Shown: positions 6,653 through 9,057 of the stretch, piece by piece
Numbering within the stretch: the stretch's first letter is position 1
Layout: the number at the start of each line of letters is the position of its first letter
Assembly (NCBI GenBank): GCA_003220855.1
Contig: QHTP01000242.1
Location: 1 to 9,057, forward strand
Source of the DNA: Gemmatimonadota bacterium
Lineage (GTDB): Bacteria > Gemmatimonadota > Gemmatimonadetes > Gemmatimonadales > GWC2-71-9
DNA: 9,057 bases
Reading direction: 5' to 3'
Made by a program: the position numbers and the translations under genes
Notes under the pieces: model-generated
Told to the model about the DNA's origin: nothing
What the model saw: the letters and a program-made list of their open reading frames with translations, nothing else
Database searches by the model: none

Positions 6653-7497
6653 GCCGGGTGGCGGTGGTGGGAGCGGGGACCATGGGCAACGGCATCGCCC
6701 ACGTGTTCGCCCAGCACGGGTGGGACACCGCGCTGATCGACGTGGCGCCCGGCCTGCTCGAGCGAGTGCTCGGGATCATCCGGGCGAACCTGGAGCGTCA
6801 GGTGAAAAAGGGGACGCTCACGACCGAGCAGCGCGACGCCGCGCTCGGGCGCATTCGGACGGCCTCGAGCCTCGACGCCGCGGCGGATGCGGAGCTCGTG
6901 GTGGAAGCCGCGACCGAGCAGCGCGAGGTCAAATTCAGGATCTTCCGCGACCTCGACCGGGTGGCGCCGGCGGCGGCGATCCTCGCCACCAACACCTCCT
7001 CGATCTCGATCACGACGATCGCCGCCCAGACCCGGCGGCCCGCCCGGGTGATCGGGATGCACTTCATGAATCCCGTCCCGGTGATGCAGCTCGTGGAGGT
7101 GATCCGCGGGCTCGAGACGTCGGATGAGACCGTTGTGAAGGTGCTGGAGGTCGCGAAGGCGCTGGGTAAGATGGCCGTCGAGGTAAACGATGCGCCCGGG
7201 TTCGTCGCGAACCGCGTCCTCATGCCGATGATCAACGAGGCGGTGTTCTGCGTGATGGAAGGCGTGGCGACGCCCGAGGCGGTCGACACGGTGATGAAGC
7301 TCGGCATGAACCATCCGCTGGGACCGCTCGCGCTCGCCGATCTGATCGGCCTGGACGTGTGTCTCGCGATCCTCGAGGTGCTGCAGCGCGACTTGGGAGA
7401 CGACAAGTACCGTCCGGCGCCGCTGTTGCGAAAAATGGTCGGGGCGGGGCGGCTCGGCCGCAAGAGCGGACGTGGCTTCTATGTCTATCGCGATTGA
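6649..7497 (+). CDS. 3-hydroxyacyl-CoA (3-hydroxybutyryl-CoA) dehydrogenase
   Basis: Stand-alone 282-residue enzyme of the HBD/PaaH type (family length about 280-290). It interconverts (S)-3-hydroxyacyl-CoA and 3-ketoacyl-CoA in the cytoplasm. The N-terminal Rossmann fold opens with VAVVGAGTMGNG (residues 4-15), and the acid D31 after strand 2 suggests NAD rather than NADP. Catalytic and substrate residues are in place: S117 in NTSSIS, H138 in HFMNPVP and N188 in GFVANR, at the same numbers as in clostridial HBD. The C-terminal helical domain contains MNHPLGPLALADLIGLD and ends in the standard GRGFYVY. The GTG start overlaps the upstream TGA (GTGA), and the last 17 bases overlap the acyl-CoA dehydrogenase gene. 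Whether it works in oxidation or synthesis cannot be told from sequence; the enoyl-CoA hydratase partner is not in the window. Confidence 0.95.
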   Translation: MSRVAVVGAGTMGNGIAHVFAQHGWDTALIDVAPGLLERVLGIIRANLERQVKKGTLTTEQRDAALGRIRTASSLDAAADAELVVEAATEQREVKFRIFRDLDRVAPAAAILATNTSSISITTIAAQTRRPARVIGMHFMNPVPVMQLVEVIRGLETSDETVVKVLEVAKALGKMAVEVNDAPGFVANRVLMPMINEAVFCVMEGVATPEAVDTVMKLGMNHPLGPLALADLIGLDVCLAILEVLQRDLGDDKYRPAPLLRKMVGAGRLGRKSGRGFYVYRD

Positions 7498-8626
7498 GCC
7501 CGCAGGTCTCTCGGAGACGCAGCGCCAGATCGTGGAGCTGGCGCGCGAATTCGCGCGCACCCGCATCGAGCCGTACGCCGCCGAGTGGGATCGCACCGCC
7601 CATTTCGCCCGCGAGGTGATCGACGCGCTCGGGGAGCTGGGGTTTCTCGGGATGTGCGCGCCCGAGGAGTGCGAGGGCATGGGCCTCGACACCGTCACGT
7701 ACCTGCTCGCGCTCGAAGAAATCGCGTCGGCCGATTCCAGCATCGTCGTGTCGCTCTCGATCCACAACGCGATTCCCACGACGATGATCATGCGCCACGG
7801 CATGGCGGCGCAGAAGGAGCGGTTCCTCAAGGGCATGGCGCGAGGCGAGCTGCTGGCGGGGTTCGCGCTCTCGGAGCCCGAGTCCGGATCGGACGCCGCC
7901 GCCCTGCGCACCCGGGCGGTGCGGGACGGCGACCGGTGGGTGCTGTCGGGCGCGAAGGCGTGGGCGACGAACGGCGCCACGGCCGACCTGATGATGGTGA
8001 TGGCCCGCACGGAGCGCGGCATATCCGCCTTCATTGTGCCCACCGACACGCCGGGTTATCGTCCGGGGAAGGCCGAGGAGAAGATGGGCCTGCGCGCCTC
8101 GAACACGGTCGCGCTGGCGCTCGAGGACGTTCGCCTGCCGGCCGACCACCTGTTGGGCGAGGACGGGGCGGGGTTTGGATACGCGATGGAAGGCCTCGAC
8201 GCCGGCCGGCTGGGAATCGCGGTGCAAGCCGTGGGCATCGCGCGGCGGGCGCTCGAGCATGCGGTCGCGTACTGCGACGAGCGCAAGCAGTTCGGCCAGC
8301 CGCTGCGCGAGTTCGAGGCCGTGCAGTTCAAGCTCGCCGACATGGCCACGCGGGTGGAGGCGGCGCGCGCGTTGGCCCACGTCGCGGGGGCCCGCCGGGA
8401 CCGGGGCGAGGACGTCACCACCGCGGCGAGTATGGCCAAGCTGTTCGCGTCCGAGACCGCGATGTGGGTCACGACGCAAGCGGTGCAGCTGTTCGGCGGG
8501 TACGGCTACATGCGCGACTTCCCCGTGGAAAAGCTATTCCGGGACGCCAAGGTCACGGAGATCTATGAGGGGACCAGTGAAATCCAGCGGATCCTCGTCG
8601 CGCGCGGTCTCTATCCTCGAGGCTGA
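7481..8626 (+). CDS. acyl-CoA dehydrogenase, short-chain (butyryl-CoA-type)
   Basis: FAD-dependent acyl-CoA dehydrogenase of 381 residues (family about 380). It oxidises acyl-CoA to trans-2-enoyl-CoA and passes electrons to ETF. The N-terminal helical domain is followed by the signature FALSEPESGSD (128-138), the beta domain, ERKQFGQPLREFEAVQFKLADM in the C-terminal domain, QLFGGYGYMRDFPVEK (336-351), and IYEGTSEIQR with the catalytic base E363 in the short/medium-chain position. That places it with the butyryl/short-chain group, but the exact chain length is inferred. No etfAB genes are in the window. ATG 7481 was chosen; an in-frame GTG at 7472 would add three residues. Either start lies inside the end of the hydroxyacyl-CoA dehydrogenase gene, so the two are translationally linked. 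The Shine-Dalgarno is weak (GGAC about 10 nt upstream). Confidence 0.95.
   Translation: MSIAIEPAGLSETQRQIVELAREFARTRIEPYAAEWDRTAHFAREVIDALGELGFLGMCAPEECEGMGLDTVTYLLALEEIASADSSIVVSLSIHNAIPTTMIMRHGMAAQKERFLKGMARGELLAGFALSEPESGSDAAALRTRAVRDGDRWVLSGAKAWATNGATADLMMVMARTERGISAFIVPTDTPGYRPGKAEEKMGLRASNTVALALEDVRLPADHLLGEDGAGFGYAMEGLDAGRLGIAVQAVGIARRALEHAVAYCDERKQFGQPLREFEAVQFKLADMATRVEAARALAHVAGARRDRGEDVTTAASMAKLFASETAMWVTTQAVQLFGGYGYMRDFPVEKLFRDAKVTEIYEGTSEIQRILVARGLYPRG
8619..8622 (+). promoter_or_regulatory. ribosome binding site deciding the GTG start of rpiB
   Basis: GAGG, in the last codons of the acyl-CoA dehydrogenase gene, lies 7 nt before GTG 8630. There is no ATG near the start of homology, so GTG with this site is the best initiation signal. 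Confidence 0.55.
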
Positions 8627-8629
8627 ACT

Positions 8630-9057
8630 GTGTCCGAGCGGATCTACGTCGGCGCCGACCACGCCGGCTTCCAGCTGAAGGGGCAGATCGTGGACGAACT
8701 CAAGCGCCTCGGCTACGACCCGGTGGACGTGGGCCCGCAATCGATGGACCCGGCCGACGACTTCCCCGACTACGGCCGCCCCGTGGCGGAGGCCGTCAGC
8801 ACCGGGAAAGTGCGCCGCGCAGTACTGACCTGCGGCACGGGGCTCGGGATGGCCTATGTGGCGAACCGGTTCCCGCGCGTGCGGGCAGCCGTGGCCTGGA
8901 GCCCGGAGATCGCGGAGCTGGCGCGCAAACACAACGACGCGAACGTGCTCGTGCTGCCCGCGCGCTTCGTGAGCGATCAGGAAGGGTTGGAAATCCTGCA
9001 CACGTGGCTCGACACCGCGTTCGAGGGCGGGCGGCACGAGCGGCGCGTGGCCAAGAT
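8630..9057 (+). CDS. rpiB: ribose-5-phosphate isomerase B, 3' end cut by window
   Basis: RpiB/LacAB-family sugar-phosphate isomerase interconverting ribose 5-phosphate and ribulose 5-phosphate in the non-oxidative pentose phosphate pathway. 142 codons are present; the family is usually about 145-155 residues, so only the last few are likely missing. Seen in the sequence: IYVGADHAGFQLK with D10-H11, the catalytic C68 in LTCGTGLGMAYVANR (the cysteine-type active site, not the glutamate type of mycobacteria), RVRAAVAW, and the ring-opening His H101 in ARKHNDANVLVLPAR. The last stretch, LPARF, replaces the commoner LGGR; this may affect phosphate binding, and allose-type substrates are an alternative. 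It starts 3 nt after the acyl-CoA dehydrogenase stop, so it probably belongs to the same transcript, though its metabolic link to the fatty-acid genes is unclear. Confidence 0.93.
   Translation, partial: MSERIYVGADHAGFQLKGQIVDELKRLGYDPVDVGPQSMDPADDFPDYGRPVAEAVSTGKVRRAVLTCGTGLGMAYVANRFPRVRAAVAWSPEIAELARKHNDANVLVLPARFVSDQEGLEILHTWLDTAFEGGRHERRVAK

Noticed and set aside
6481..8049. Minus-strand 522-codon open frame across the dehydrogenase genes
   Set aside because: It is antisense to two well-supported enzymes and spans their junction, with no recognisable domain.

Overview
The window is a gene-dense, very GC-rich stretch of bacterial chromosome from a free-living heterotroph. Everything I could identify is housekeeping or core metabolism. 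I see no rRNA, tRNA, CRISPR array, transposase, integrase or phage gene. The third codon position is strongly G/C, so several long antisense open frames exist; they are shadows. The set of stand-alone short-chain acyl-CoA enzymes (not a FadB-type fusion), a BioY and leaderless-looking promoters would suit a lineage such as Gemmatimonadota or another high-GC soil or sediment phylum. That placement is a guess; no marker here settles it.

Layout. Bases 1-1747 (minus strand) hold the N-terminal 582 codons of valyl-tRNA synthetase; the gene runs off the left edge. Bases 1748-1882 are the only real intergenic region. It separates valS from a rightward gene train and contains a long imperfect palindrome (27-nt arms, 25 of 27 paired, 14-nt loop) built from GGAGGTT/AACCTCC heptamers. 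It sits almost exactly midway between the two divergent start codons. Each start codon has a TANNNT -10-like hexamer only 7-8 nt upstream, so both transcripts may be leaderless.

The rightward train starts with a 53-residue single-pass membrane protein of unknown function (1883-2044). It continues with thrS (2050-4002), an acetyl-CoA acetyltransferase-type thiolase (4009-5202), a BioY biotin-uptake protein (5202-5780), a CPBP/CAAX-type intramembrane protease (5777-6652), a 3-hydroxyacyl-CoA dehydrogenase (6649-7497), an acyl-CoA dehydrogenase (7481-8626) and ribose-5-phosphate isomerase B (8630 to the right edge, last codons missing). Gaps are 6 nt or less and four junctions overlap, so this looks like one polycistronic operon.

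How the genes fit together. Thiolase, hydroxyacyl-CoA dehydrogenase and acyl-CoA dehydrogenase supply three of the four steps of short-chain beta-oxidation (or, in reverse, C4 synthesis). The enoyl-CoA hydratase is missing from the window. BioY would bring in biotin, the cofactor of acyl-CoA carboxylases. ThrRS and RpiB link the cluster to translation and pentose-phosphate metabolism. I do not find a clearly new biological system. The best candidates for a second look are the palindrome with its paired leaderless promoters and the small membrane protein ahead of thrS.
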